DNA from: Dehalococcoidia bacterium
GTDB taxonomy: Bacteria > Chloroflexota > Dehalococcoidia > Dehalococcoidales > W693
NCBI GenBank assembly: GCA_030627335.1
Contig: DAOUSH010000035.1
Coordinates: 1-5,742 of the forward strand
Length of the DNA: 5,742 bases
Direction of reading: 5' to 3'
This document shows, piece by piece, positions 1 to 5,742 of the stretch. Made by a program: the position numbers and the translations under genes. Every line of letters begins with the position of its first letter. The first letter of the stretch is position 1. The notes beneath the pieces are model-generated. The model was given only the letters and a program-made list of their open reading frames with translations. It was not told where the DNA came from and made no database searches.

Positions 1-422
1 ATCATCATTCCCTGGTCGCCGGCACCGACCTTGTCCAGGTCGTCGGTAGCCTGGCTTGTTTTGGCTTCTGCCGACTTGCTTACTCCCATATCTATATCGG
101 CAGACTGCTCGGTGATGGAAACCATCACCCCGCAAGCCTGACAATCGAAACCGTATTCGGGCGTGGTGTAACCTATATCACGCACCGTATCCCGTACGAT
201 GTGTGGAATATCGACATAGCACTTGGTACTGATCTCTCCCAGGACCATCACCAGCCCGGTGGTGGTGGCTACTTCGCAGGCTACCCTGCCATAGGGGTCT
301 TGTTTGAGAATGGCATCCAGGATGGCATCCGATATCTGGTCGCACATCTTGTCCGGGTGGCCCTCGGTAACCGACTCCGAAGTAATCAAATAGTTGGGTG
401 AGCTTTCAAAACTGTTACTCAT
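1..422 (-). CDS. metK: S-adenosylmethionine synthetase, N-terminal part (cut by window edge)
   Basis: Methionine adenosyltransferase makes S-adenosylmethionine from methionine and ATP in the cytoplasm. Only the first 140 codons are present; the gene runs off the left edge. Seen in the translation: [10 protein letters not shown] near residues 16-25 (ATP and methionine binding, with the catalytic-region His22 and Asp24), [11 protein letters not shown] at 27-37, and GAGDQGMM at 133-140, the conserved nucleotide-binding GAGDQG motif that normally continues as FGYA. The start is ATG at 420-422, preceded by a perfect AAAGGAG ribosome binding site at 428-434 with a 5-nt spacer. It lies 12 bp behind the ahcY stop codon, so the two are almost certainly co-transcribed and act in the same methyl cycle. 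No frame damage is visible. Identification is secure; the C-terminal two thirds cannot be judged here. Confidence 0.97.
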   Translation of the reverse strand, partial: MSNSFESSPNYLITSESVTEGHPDKMCDQISDAILDAILKQDPYGRVACEVATTTGLVMVLGEISTKCYVDIPHIVRDTVRDIGYTTPEYGFDCQACGVMVSITEQSADIDMGVSKSAEAKTSQATDDLDKVGAGDQGMM

Positions 423-427
423 AAATG

Positions 428-434
428 CTCCTTT
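428..434 (-). promoter_or_regulatory. Ribosome binding site of metK
   Basis: AAAGGAG on the minus strand, 5 nt before the ATG at 422 and touching the ahcY stop codon. It fixes the metK start and shows that metK has its own strong translation signal inside the operon. Confidence 0.85.
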
Positions 435-1697
<1,263 letters not shown>

Positions 1698-1700
1698 CTA

Positions 1701-1707
1701 CTCCCAC
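1701..1707 (-). promoter_or_regulatory. Ribosome binding site of ahcY
   Basis: GTGGGAG on the minus strand, 6 nt upstream of the ATG at 1694. It lies inside the last codons of the kinase remnant (1687-1860). Confidence 0.7.
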
Positions 1708-1762
1708 GTTAACTGTATTTAAAACCTGCCGCACTATTCTGTTAACCGACTGTGAATTATCT

Positions 1763-1771
1763 ATTATAACA
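1763..1771 (-). promoter_or_regulatory. Putative extended -10 promoter for ahcY-metK
   Basis: Minus strand TGTTATAAT: a perfect TATAAT (1763-1768) with the TGn extension (1769-1771). The expected start of transcription is near 1756, giving a leader of about 60 nt. The hexamer at the -35 distance (1786-1791, GAAGTG) is poor, so the extended -10 would have to carry recognition. The element lies within the open frame of the kinase remnant (codons for R-V-I-I-D), so it could be a chance product of coding sequence; the identical 9-mer before the methyltransferase gene argues for function. Confidence 0.5.
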
Positions 1772-1867
1772 CGGCTTCGGGGCGGCACTTCCGCCACCGG
1801 CTCGAATTTCTCTTTTTGAACCTGATATATCTCCCAGCGTCCGTCCGACACCGAGCACTGCTCTATG

Positions 1868-2485
1868 CTATTTCTTTTCTATACCAATAATATACCAATC
1901 TTCGGGTAGATCACACTGGGTATCGACTATCAGGTGGATAATATTAAGGTTTGGATACAAGCCCTTCAGGTCATTCAGGTCTACTGGTTCGAACCTCTCT
2001 TTATTGTTGAGGTAGGCTTGTTCAGTAAGTGCGTTTGATTCATAGCTCTCTTTAGTCCGCTTCAGTATCCGCCTGATGGAAACTTTCTGTGGACAGTCCG
2101 TCTGCAGGATAACGAATGTCCGGTTACGTTTAGCGGCTATGGCAGCGGCACGTTTCCTTAATGACTGGGTAACGAAGGTGGCATCCAGTATCACACCATC
2201 GTTCTTGTTTAAAATCTCATTCGCCTGCCGGAACATCTCCTCATAGACCATCGTCCGCTTATCCATATTTGACGCCACCTTTTCGTCAAATATATCCTCG
2301 TTTTTCACTACCTCTAGTCTAATCAGGTCAGTCCGAAGCAATGGATAGCCCTTAATCTTAGATACTTCCTCGGTTGTCTCCGTTTTCCAGGTACCGGGAA
2401 GACCACAGGCGATAAGCAAAAAACCAGCTCCCAGCTCGGTCTCTATGAATTTTCTAAACGGTTCTTTCATTCCCATCGTCTCCAT
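1868..2485 (-). CDS. AAA_33-type P-loop kinase with atypical Walker A (G to W)
   Basis: A small P-loop kinase/ATPase, 205 residues, related to the COG0645 gluconate-kinase/zeta-toxin-like group. Seen: LLIACGLPGTWKTETTEE at 23-40 in the Walker A position, where the consensus glycine before the catalytic lysine is Trp33 (Lys34 and Thr35 remain); LLRTDLIRLE at 49-58, matching the family's R-S/T-D acceptor-site motif; VILDATF at 98-104 as Walker B; a basic lid helix RRILKRTKES at 138-147; and NKERFEPVD at 161-169, matching the family's C-terminal Q-K-x-x-F-E-P motif. The substrate cannot be deduced. The start is uncertain: ATG 2485 has no clear Shine-Dalgarno sequence, while Met6 (ATG at 2470) has GGAG 9 nt upstream. 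It lies 10 nt after the methyltransferase stop, so translation is probably coupled. The DNA is AT-richer by eye than ahcY-metK, fitting a separate origin. Confidence 0.82.
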   Translation of the reverse strand: METMGMKEPFRKFIETELGAGFLLIACGLPGTWKTETTEEVSKIKGYPLLRTDLIRLEVVKNEDIFDEKVASNMDKRTMVYEEMFRQANEILNKNDGVILDATFVTQSLRKRAAAIAAKRNRTFVILQTDCPQKVSIRRILKRTKESYESNALTEQAYLNNKERFEPVDLNDLKGLYPNLNIIHLIVDTQCDLPEDWYIIGIEKK

Positions 2486-2495
2486 TTATTTGCTG

Positions 2496-3218
2496 TTAGA
2501 GGAGTTCATCCAGGCCCACATTTTTGATTTTTCTGCCAATAATTGCTATATAGTTAAGCTCTTTACCTGATAGTGAAAGCCTATGACAGTAGCGTTTTTT
2601 GCGGAGTATGGCAAGGTTATCTTCACAGATGCCTGCGATAATATCTTTGTAACCCGTGTCATCGTTGTTGGAGAGGAATCTGTCCTTGATGTTGAAGGCG
2701 ATCCAGCCGTCATTCTGTATCAGGTTAAACGCATTCAGGAATGCCTTGGGGGGTATGTCATCGAAGCCTAAGGCGGCGACGGATATGAGGGTATTAAAAT
2801 CATACTGCTTTAACTTTTCAATATCTTTATCATCGGGGTCATCCAAATCCATCACATAATATTTGTCATAAATCCCGGTGCGGTCTCTCTCAGTTGCCTC
2901 TTTGGCTTCGCTTAGAATGTCGACGCCGACTACTAAATCGCCCCCTCTTTTCGCAATCTCCTCTCCGACCATGCCATTGCCGGCGCCGAAGTCAAGAGCT
3001 CGACAGTCTGTCATATCGCCTCTTGCCTCCTCCAATAAATCACACACTACCCTGTGGGAATTGCACTTCAAGCGCTGGCAGAAGACCTGCTCGTATAATC
3101 CGGGGATTTTGTAGATGTCGTCGTAGTCATGGAGTCTTATTTTCTCTTGCCTGTTGCCCCTTTTGACTATTATCCATTCCTCATCTTGATCTGGCTGGTG
3201 GCCTAACTCTGGAATCAC
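2496..3218 (-). CDS. Class I SAM-dependent methyltransferase, METTL27/WBSCR27-like
   Basis: Predicted cytosolic methyltransferase of 240 residues with a Rossmann-type core. Seen: an N-terminal segment DDIYKIPGLYEQVF at 33-46 resembling the Y-D-x-W region of WBSCR27-like enzymes; motif I ALDFGAGNGMVGEEIAKRG at 74-92; VVGVDI at 96-101 with Asp100 expected to bind the ribose of SAM; YDFNTLISVAALGFDDIPP at 139-157 in the motif IV position, comparable to the family's V-G-A-x-x-x-x-H-V-P-P segment; and DGWIAFNIKDRF at 170-181 as the motif VI strand. The target is unknown; family members are mostly uncharacterised. The start is unresolved: GTG 3218 has no good Shine-Dalgarno sequence, whereas GAGGAG at 3246-3251 is followed in frame only by a possible ATT start at 3234-3236. 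It leads a two-gene unit with the kinase 10 nt downstream and has its own promoter. Confidence 0.85.
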   Translation of the reverse strand: MIPELGHQPDQDEEWIIVKRGNRQEKIRLHDYDDIYKIPGLYEQVFCQRLKCNSHRVVCDLLEEARGDMTDCRALDFGAGNGMVGEEIAKRGGDLVVGVDILSEAKEATERDRTGIYDKYYVMDLDDPDDKDIEKLKQYDFNTLISVAALGFDDIPPKAFLNAFNLIQNDGWIAFNIKDRFLSNNDDTGYKDIIAGICEDNLAILRKKRYCHRLSLSGKELNYIAIIGRKIKNVGLDELL

Positions 3219-3343
3219 AATCTCATAATTGAAAATGCAATATTACTCCTCAATCCTAAATGTTAACTCCGCTGTGGGGTTAATTATTTTGGGGTATGGT
3301 GTAGAGGCAGGTATTTGTCTGAGTCTGCCTTATCTAACGCATC
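3219..3343 (-). promoter_or_regulatory. Structured leader of the methyltransferase-kinase unit
   Basis: About 125 nt separate the predicted transcription start near 3343 from the GTG at 3218. Two hairpins can be drawn: AGGCAG/CTGCCT with a 14-nt loop (3305-3310 with 3325-3330), and TTAACCCC-ACAGC-GGAGTTAA (3263-3283), 8 pairs with one mismatch and a 5-nt loop. The second lies just upstream of the GAGGAG ribosome binding site. I do not recognise a known riboswitch class, and no terminator-like U-run follows either hairpin on this strand. Confidence 0.4.
3246..3251 (-). promoter_or_regulatory. Shine-Dalgarno sequence without a standard start codon at normal distance
   Basis: GAGGAG on the minus strand is the best ribosome binding site in the methyltransferase leader. 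In the methyltransferase frame the next codons are TAA, TAT, TGC, ATT, TTC, AAT, TAT, GAG, ATT, GTG, so a rare ATT start at 3234-3236 (spacer 9 nt) or the distant GTG at 3216-3218 must be used. Off frame, ATG-AGA-TTG-TGA (3215-3226) ends overlapping the GTG. Confidence 0.5.
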
Positions 3344-3370
3344 GTATATATTATAACATTATATATACGA
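3342..3370. repeat. 10-bp AT-rich inverted repeat around the -10 element (possible operator)
   Basis: Arms TCGTATATAT (3342-3351) and ATATATACGA (3361-3370) are perfectly complementary around a 9-bp spacer, 29 bp in all. The repeat covers the stop codon of the APH-like gene and the extended -10 of the next unit. It could be a repressor site or a weak AT-rich hairpin at the end of the upstream message. It is not a classical intrinsic terminator, as it lacks a GC stem and U-run. Confidence 0.5.
3350..3358 (-). promoter_or_regulatory. Extended -10 promoter for the methyltransferase-kinase unit
   Basis: Minus strand TGTTATAAT, a perfect TATAAT at 3350-3355 with the TGn extension. A TTGCGG hexamer at 3373-3378 (TTG matches the -35 consensus) lies 17 bp away, inside the end of the APH-like gene. 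Predicted start near 3343. The -10 sits in the spacer and one arm of an inverted repeat (3342-3370). Confidence 0.6.
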
Positions 3371-4360
3371 CTCCGCAAGCTCAAAGTAGCCCCTGGCGTT
3401 GGCTAGGCTCTCTGTCCTTTCCTCATCTGAAATATAGGGGTCGTCCAGCTTAAAGCAAGCCACCTTACCCCGCACGTAGGCGCGGTAGCACTTGTAGAAG
3501 TTGAGCAGTTTTTTCAGCCCCCTGTCCCGGCTGAAAGCTATATAGCCATCAACGAAGCTGAGGCTGAGATCGGCTCGCCCGTGGTGGTCTAAATCCATAG
3601 CCAGAAAGGCGGTCTCCGAGGCGACATCGCCATATCTGAAGCGGTCGTTGAACTCTATACAATCGTAGATGCAGATGCCGTTATTAAAGCAGATATGGGC
3701 TGCGTGCAGGTCACCATGGCAGTCCCTTATATAGCCTTCTTCCACTCTTTTCTGGAACAGGGCAGCGTTATCCCTGATGAATCTGCGGGTATAGTCTCTG
3801 ATTTTCTGATACTGACGGCGCGAGATAGCCCTGCCGAAGTATTTCTCTGTCTGGCTGAAGTTCTCCTCGGTGTTGTGGACAATGGTCTCCAAGCCGCCGA
3901 ACTTATTGATGCCCTCGCCGGTCTCCGTCTGCCCGTGGAAAGCCGCCACCTTTTCCGCCAGACGGGCTATCATCTCCGGTGACACCCGGTTTTCAGCCAG
4001 CAGGACGTCCATCATAAGCTCCTGTGGCAGGCGACGCATCTTGACGGCATACTCTATAATCTCACCCCTGCCGTTGATGGCATAACAACCCTGATACTCA
4101 TTTATCGTAACTACTCCAAGGTAGGTATCGGGGCACAGCCTGCGGTTAAGCTCTACCTCCTTCTGGCAGTAGAAGTGACGCTTATCCAGAGTAGTATAGT
4201 CGAGATAGCCCAGGTTGACCGGCTTTTTTATCTTGTAGACATAGTCATCAGCCAGAAAAACAAAGGACATCTGGGTCTGCACCAGCTCAACGGTATCTGT
4301 CGGGTCAGGATATGCTTTCGGCTCCAGCAACGTCTGCACCGTTTTGGGCAATTCAGACAT
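3359..4360 (-). CDS. COG2187-type aminoglycoside-phosphotransferase-fold protein (kinase half only)
   Basis: Stand-alone protein of 333 residues with the APH/choline-kinase-like fold typical of COG2187. Seen (numbered from the ATG at 4360): TVQTLLEPKAYP at 7-18, the family's usual N-terminus; MSFVFLADDYVYKIKKPV at 31-48 with the ATP-binding lysine region; QKEVELNRRL at 66-75; the Brenner-type catalytic loop CHGDLHAAHICF at 214-225 with Asp217 as expected base; and YDCIEFNDRFRYGDVA at 232-247 in the metal-binding position. Many relatives continue into an AAA_33/COG0645 kinase domain; this one stops at ESYI, just where that linker would begin. A real aminoglycoside substrate is not implied. Start: ATG 4360 has a G-rich ribosome site (AGGGGGG) 8 nt upstream and overlaps the THEP1 stop as ATGTCTGA; GTG 4369 would add three residues but sits too close. 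Translational coupling with THEP1 is likely. Confidence 0.85.
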   Translation of the reverse strand: MSELPKTVQTLLEPKAYPDPTDTVELVQTQMSFVFLADDYVYKIKKPVNLGYLDYTTLDKRHFYCQKEVELNRRLCPDTYLGVVTINEYQGCYAINGRGEIIEYAVKMRRLPQELMMDVLLAENRVSPEMIARLAEKVAAFHGQTETGEGINKFGGLETIVHNTEENFSQTEKYFGRAISRRQYQKIRDYTRRFIRDNAALFQKRVEEGYIRDCHGDLHAAHICFNNGICIYDCIEFNDRFRYGDVASETAFLAMDLDHHGRADLSLSFVDGYIAFSRDRGLKKLLNFYKCYRAYVRGKVACFKLDDPYISDEERTESLANARGYFELAESYI

Positions 4361-4892
4361 CAGTTTCACCCCCCTCCAGCTCCTCCAACCACTGCCTCAC
4401 CCTTGCCAACGCCTGCTGGTTATTGGCTCCGGTGACAGGAGCTACAAAAACCTCGGGCCGGCGTTTAATGGTGTCCGCCCACTTATTCGAGTTAAACATA
4501 ATGGTTCCTAAAAGCCATTTGTCACTATCGATTATCTCCAGGACGGTCTTCCTGAAGCTGTCTGAGAACAGCTCCATCCTGCCTATTTCATCAACCACTA
4601 CCAGCTGGCATTGCCGGATTGCCTTTTGCAAAGCTGCAACCCCGACCTTCTCCAGAGCATCGACATCAACCCCGTATTTACCCACCTGGTATTTGCTTTG
4701 AATCTTGATGTGCGCCAGTATAGCTTCTTCGCCATCCAGGGTAACCAGCTTGAAGCCCTTTCTTATCCCATGGCTTCGTATTTCTTCGGTATAGAAGCCG
4801 CCGGCTTTGCCCTTCATCCCGGCTACTGCCTGCTTGATGAGGCTGGTTTTGCCTGTACCCGGTATTCCGGTCAGTAGATATACCTGTTTCAT
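4353..4892 (-). CDS. THEP1-family nucleoside-triphosphatase
   Basis: NTPase of the THEP1/NTPCR family (KAP-like P-loop fold), 179 residues, the usual family length. Members hydrolyse nucleoside triphosphates slowly and with broad base specificity in vitro; the cellular role is unsettled. Seen: Walker A TGIPGTGKTSL at 8-18; GGFYTEEIRSHGIRKGF at 31-47, the signature after the first helix; GKYGVDVDALE at 71-81; Walker B LVVVDEIGRMELFS at 97-110; and LGTIM near 128-132 followed by the V-T-G-A-N-N region at 153-158, which corresponds to the usual V-T-x-x-N-R end of the family. The start ATG at 4892 has only a weak GGAAA about 5 nt upstream. It follows the 26-residue basic ORF by 14 nt and overlaps the APH-like gene by 8 nt, so these are probably one transcript. 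Confidence 0.93.
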   Translation of the reverse strand: MKQVYLLTGIPGTGKTSLIKQAVAGMKGKAGGFYTEEIRSHGIRKGFKLVTLDGEEAILAHIKIQSKYQVGKYGVDVDALEKVGVAALQKAIRQCQLVVVDEIGRMELFSDSFRKTVLEIIDSDKWLLGTIMFNSNKWADTIKRRPEVFVAPVTGANNQQALARVRQWLEELEGGETDV

Positions 4893-4906
4893 TATATTTC
4901 CGATGC

Positions 4907-4987
4907 TTACTTCTTGCCGGCCGGCGCGCTCTCAGCCTTCCTCTTCAGCCGGTGCTTGAGCAGGGCTAGCCTTCTTTTCCTGTTCAT
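4907..4987 (-). CDS. Small basic protein, 26 residues
   Basis: Short ORF ATG 4985-4987 to TAA 4907-4909, protein beginning MNRKRRLALLKHRLKRKAES and ending in PAGKK. Ten of 26 residues are Lys or Arg; the first two thirds could form one amphipathic basic helix, as in RNA- or ribosome-binding microproteins. It fills the space between the Cys-rich gene (stop 43 nt upstream) and THEP1 (start 14 nt downstream) in the same orientation. An in-frame TAA two codons before the ATG rules out a longer form. The ribosome site is weak (TGGTAA). Similar Arg/Lys-rich peptides beginning MNRKRR are, to my recollection, found in related bacteria, but I cannot verify this. Function unknown; expression unproven. 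Confidence 0.5.
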   Translation of the reverse strand: MNRKRRLALLKHRLKRKAESAPAGKK

Positions 4988-5029
4988 TAATTACCAGTTT
5001 AGCCCAAATTGGCTGCTTTGACCAGAGGG

Positions 5030-5230
5030 TTATCGCCCGCGAGAAACATACTCGGCAAACCGGGTGAAGGAGCGGTCGAATGTCTTCTCTATATCATCGG
5101 GGAAGACGCAGGCGGGCAGCTCGTTAAACTTGAGATGATAGGCAATGCACTCACAGCACTTGCCCTTCCTGGGGCAGGGCTCGTAGGTGCAGTTACACCC
5201 GGCTTTGTTGGCTTCAATATTGCATTCCAT
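5030..5230 (-). CDS. Cys-rich small protein, DUF6485-like
   Basis: A 66-residue cytosolic protein with eight cysteines: Cys3, Cys12, Cys14, Cys19, Cys25, Cys26, Cys28 and Cys41, in the order C-x8-C-x-C-T-Y-E-P-C-x-R-K-G-x-C-C-E-C-x3-Y-H and then [10 protein letters not shown] (37-46). This spacing and the R-K-G and L-P-A-C-x-F-P-D-D elements match what I recall of the DUF6485 family of uncharacterised proteins; a zinc or iron-sulfur site is the natural inference. No signal peptide or membrane segment. The start is ATG 5230, with GAGGAA at 5236-5241 as ribosome site; the frame is open 18 codons further upstream through the G-rich tract, but that extension is low-complexity and lacks a ribosome site. 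Downstream are the basic microprotein and THEP1. Confidence 0.8.
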   Translation of the reverse strand: MECNIEANKAGCNCTYEPCPRKGKCCECIAYHLKFNELPACVFPDDIEKTFDRSFTRFAEYVSRGR

Positions 5231-5253
5231 ACTACTTCCTCTTTGTTTAGAAA

Positions 5254-5276
5254 CCCATCCCCCTAACCCCCTTCCC
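5254..5276 (-). other. Potential G-quadruplex tract in the leader of the Cys-rich gene
   Basis: On the minus strand four G-runs of 3, 5, 5 and 3 bases are separated by AA, TTA and AT, meeting the usual G3+N1-7 rule with short loops. It lies 24 nt upstream of the ATG at 5230, so it would be in the 5' leader if transcription begins upstream. The same string read on the plus strand is a C-rich run like those found in interspersed repeats of several bacterial genomes, so it could be a repeat fragment. Confidence 0.6.
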
Positions 5277-5292
5277 TTCCACAAGGCTTTGC

Positions 5293-5322
5293 ATCATAAG
5301 TGCCTTCTGTATCAAAAGTCAG
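5293..5322 (-). promoter_or_regulatory. Weak candidate promoter for the Cys-rich gene
   Basis: TATGAT (5293-5298) matches five of six -10 positions and CTGACT (5317-5322) four of six -35 positions, with an 18-bp spacer. It overlaps one copy of the direct repeat. Offered only because the 109-bp gap suggests a separate start. Confidence 0.25.
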
Positions 5323-5340
5323 GCTGTTGTATCAAAAGTC
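5308..5340. repeat. Two 13-bp direct repeats, 20-bp period
   Basis: TGTATCAAAAGTC occurs exactly at 5308-5320 and 5328-5340, separated by AGGCTGT. The second copy overlaps the first base of the HARE-HTH stop codon. On the minus strand each reads GACTTTTGATACA. The 20-bp spacing, about two helical turns, would suit a tandem protein-binding site. Confidence 0.6.
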
Positions 5341-5642
5341 TATTGAGGCTTCGGTTTCCTCTCTTTACTTTTTGGCTTAGCTGCCTCTATCTCAGCGGGA
5401 GTTAATCCCCATTCAGCCAATCCCCATACTCCCTCGCCAATATGAAGAAATCTTAAAGTTTCGTTTCTTCGTATTTTACGTTTGTTTTCATTATAGAAAT
5501 CAGCACTTAGAGTTGCCTCGGGAGTTTTCCCTTTGGTCTCAATCATCTTCCTTCCTAGGGCAATGCGAATAATCTCTTTCATATGCAAAGGTTTTTTGTG
5601 GTCTTTTAGAATTAGGTAAGCTGCCTCAGTCTTACTATACAT
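5340..5642 (-). CDS. HARE-HTH domain protein
   Basis: A 100-residue protein made up almost wholly of a HARE-HTH (HB1/ASXL/restriction-endonuclease) winged-helix domain. Seen: KTEAAYLILKDHKKPLHMKEI at 4-24 (first helices), ETKGKTPEATLSADFYNE at 35-52, the strongly conserved G-K-T-P-x-A-T-x-x-A-x-x-Y stretch, and FLHIGEGVWGLAEWG at 65-79, the wing and closing G-x-x-G-L-x-x-W. The tail (81-100) is Lys/Pro-rich and probably disordered. The domain is known from the RNA polymerase delta subunit and from restriction endonucleases, and is thought to bind DNA. ATG 5642 is chosen because AAGGGGG lies 5 nt upstream; an ATG at 5666 would add eight residues but lacks a ribosome site and would start almost at the predicted transcription start. 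There is no nuclease partner in view, so a free-standing regulator is the simplest reading. Confidence 0.85.
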   Translation of the reverse strand: MYSKTEAAYLILKDHKKPLHMKEIIRIALGRKMIETKGKTPEATLSADFYNENKRKIRRNETLRFLHIGEGVWGLAEWGLTPAEIEAAKPKSKERKPKPQ

Positions 5643-5666
5643 TTTTCCCCCTTTTGCTCTGTACAT

Positions 5667-5742
5667 CTAAAAAATTATATCAGTTTCCACCAAATATCGA
5701 GTTTGTTCCAGCATTCCTGTTTTTATAGTATTAATAAGACTG
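5667..5742 (-). CDS. Possible C-terminal end of an upstream gene (doubtful)
   Basis: One minus-strand frame stays open from the window edge to a TAG at 5667-5669, giving 24 residues (ending YLVETDIIF). The other two frames are closed. At this length an open frame by chance is quite possible, and the promoter of the HARE-HTH gene lies in the same bases. I recognise no family. Confidence 0.2.
   Translation of the reverse strand, partial: SLINTIKTGMLEQTRYLVETDIIF
5674..5682 (-). promoter_or_regulatory. Extended -10 promoter for the HARE-HTH gene
   Basis: Minus strand TGATATAAT: perfect TATAAT (5674-5679) plus the TGn extension. No good -35 hexamer is seen at 17-18 bp. Predicted start near 5667, giving a leader of about 25 nt that contains the AAGGGGG ribosome site. 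Confidence 0.55.

Noticed and set aside
201..401. Plus-strand 66-codon frame opposite metK
   Set aside because: Antisense to the conserved MetK N-terminus; no recognisable protein features.
1781..1795. GGCGG-CACTT-CCGCC hairpin as a terminator
   Set aside because: Only a 5-bp stem with no T-run on either side, and the bases are explained as codons of the kinase remnant. It overlaps the -35 position of the ahcY promoter, but I have no evidence that it is an operator.
3263..3290. Plus-strand intrinsic terminator (stem followed by TTATTTT)
   Set aside because: The shape fits loosely, but no plus-strand gene ends nearby; the same stem is better described as part of the minus-strand leader.
3229..3453. 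Plus-strand 74-codon frame across the leader and the end of the APH-like gene
   Set aside because: It crosses the promoter/palindrome region and the antisense of a real gene; no ribosome site or family resemblance.
5231..5284. Eighteen-codon N-terminal extension of the Cys-rich protein
   Set aside because: The extension is encoded by the G-rich tract, has no ribosome site, and the internal ATG at 5230 has GAGGAA at good spacing and matches the family N-terminus.

Overview
The window reads almost entirely on the minus strand. It looks like a chromosomal segment from an anaerobic bacterium, most likely a Chloroflexota/Dehalococcoidia-type lineage. That assignment is an inference from gene content and family resemblance (a short-type S-adenosylhomocysteinase directly followed by metK, a THEP1 NTPase, a DUF6485-like Cys-rich protein, a COG2187-like kinase); no taxonomic marker settles it. 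I saw no rRNA, tRNA, CRISPR array, insertion sequence or transposase.

Layout in the direction of transcription (right to left). At the right edge is a doubtful 24-codon ORF tail (5667-5742). Then come a HARE-HTH protein (5340-5642), a 109-bp gap holding a 13-bp direct repeat and a G-quadruplex-type tract, a Cys-rich DUF6485-like protein (5030-5230), a 26-residue basic microprotein (4907-4987), a THEP1-type NTPase (4353-4892) and an overlapping COG2187/APH-fold kinase-like gene (3359-4360). A new promoter with a roughly 125-nt leader precedes a two-gene unit: a class I methyltransferase of the METTL27/WBSCR27 type (2496-3218) and an AAA_33-type P-loop kinase (1868-2485). The last block is a 57-codon C-terminal remnant of a second AAA_33 kinase (1687-1860), ahcY (435-1694) and the N-terminal part of metK (1-422).

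How the genes fit together. ahcY and metK are a methyl-cycle operon: MetK makes S-adenosylmethionine, and AhcY clears the S-adenosylhomocysteine left after methyl transfer. The most interesting point is in the middle. COG2187 APH-fold proteins are often fused to, or followed by, a COG0645/AAA_33 kinase domain. Here the APH gene stops at the usual domain boundary, and about 1.5 kb further on lies an orphan C-terminal piece of such a kinase. In between sit a methyltransferase and a divergent kinase whose Walker A glycine is replaced by tryptophan. The arrangement suggests that a methyltransferase-kinase module displaced most of the kinase half of an ancestral APH-AAA locus, and that the remnant now carries the ahcY-metK promoter. 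Three proposed promoters (upstream of the HARE gene, the methyltransferase and ahcY) share an extended -10 of the form TGnTATAAT.
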